The notes beneath the pieces are model-generated. The model worked only from the letters and a program-made list of their open reading frames with translations, had not been told where the DNA came from and made no database searches. A program made the position numbers and the translations under genes. 64,000 bases of DNA from Pseudaminobacter soli (ex Li et al. 2025). Its GTDB lineage: Bacteria; Pseudomonadota; Alphaproteobacteria; Rhizobiales; Rhizobiaceae. Location of the stretch: positions 89,749 to 153,748 of the forward strand of contig NZ_JARXVF010000009.1 of assembly GCF_029892515.1 (NCBI RefSeq), given 5' to 3'. Positions 63,921 to 64,000 of the stretch are shown in pieces (positions within the stretch are counted from its first letter, which is position 1; each line of letters starts with the position of its first letter).

Positions 63921-64000
63921 GAGAACGATCAAGCCAATCGAGCTATTAGTACCGATAAGCTTCACACATTGCTGCGCTTCCACACTCGGCCTATCAACGT
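63921..64000 (-). rRNA. rrl: 23S ribosomal RNA, 3' end (partial)
   Basis: The last 80 bases on the minus strand match the 23S 3' end (TATCGGTACTAATAGCTCG, then ATTGGCTTGATCGTTCTC). The rest lies beyond the right edge. A 79-base spacer separates it from 5S. Confidence 0.93.

Overview
The window looks like chromosomal DNA of a GC-rich alphaproteobacterium of the Hyphomicrobiales, closest in style to Mesorhizobium, Aminobacter or related Phyllobacteriaceae. This rests on gene content (many ABC importers for amino-acid-like compounds, GntR/LysR regulators, pccBA, pntAB, IS3 and IS110 elements) and on an initiator tRNA whose anticodon stem has an A29:U41 pair, a variant I recall from rhizobia. The genus is an inference.

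Layout. 1-2265: 5'-part of a Gly-rich autotransporter running off the left edge. 2.3-7.5 kb: decayed accessory DNA with gene remnants (deacylase tail, AraC regulator, serine recombinase, isochorismatase) around an intact cytochrome b561 and a periplasmic purine nucleoside permease. 7.5-24.8 kb: a large catabolic island for cyclic or N-substituted amino-acid-like compounds. It has an exporter, two creatinase-like M24 hydrolases, a polar-amino-acid ABC importer, a DUF1989 protein, a D-amino acid aminotransferase, 5-oxoprolinase pxpA divergent from pxpBC, two GntR regulators, a hydroxyacid dehydrogenase, an N-carbamoylase-like M20 hydrolase, a fumarylacetoacetase-family hydrolase, and a LysR gene divergent from an aminotransferase-RidA pair. 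25-31.7 kb: core metabolism, pccB-pccA and pntA-pntB. 31.7-34 kb: remnants and small genes. 34-40.5 kb: LysR divergent from an ABC importer and a class III PLP enzyme, probably for an aminophosphonate. 40.7-42.9 kb: more remnants, including a frameshifted FUSC protein.

42.9-53.9 kb is the most unusual block. A complete dipeptide-type ABC importer is followed on the same strand by a ProC-like reductase, a single-chain cobalamin-dependent mutase-like protein of about 594 residues, and a gamma-glutamylcyclotransferase-like protein overlapping it. An M20 amidohydrolase and a divergent GntR regulator lie just beyond. I read this as an uncharacterised pathway for a glutamate-like or gamma-glutamyl-like compound using B12 carbon-skeleton chemistry.

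54-58 kb: an IS3-type element, an AI-2E family transporter and an internally deleted IS110 element. 58-62.3 kb: a secreted GGGK-repeat protein convergent with a three-gene Tad pseudopilin operon. 62.3-64 kb: an IS3 remnant, an AlpA-like remnant, and on the minus strand the 3' end of an rRNA operon (23S, 5S, initiator tRNA, terminator).

The window mixes intact catabolic operons with at least nine recognisable broken genes, concentrated at junctions between operons. This is typical of a chromosome region with repeated gene gain and decay.
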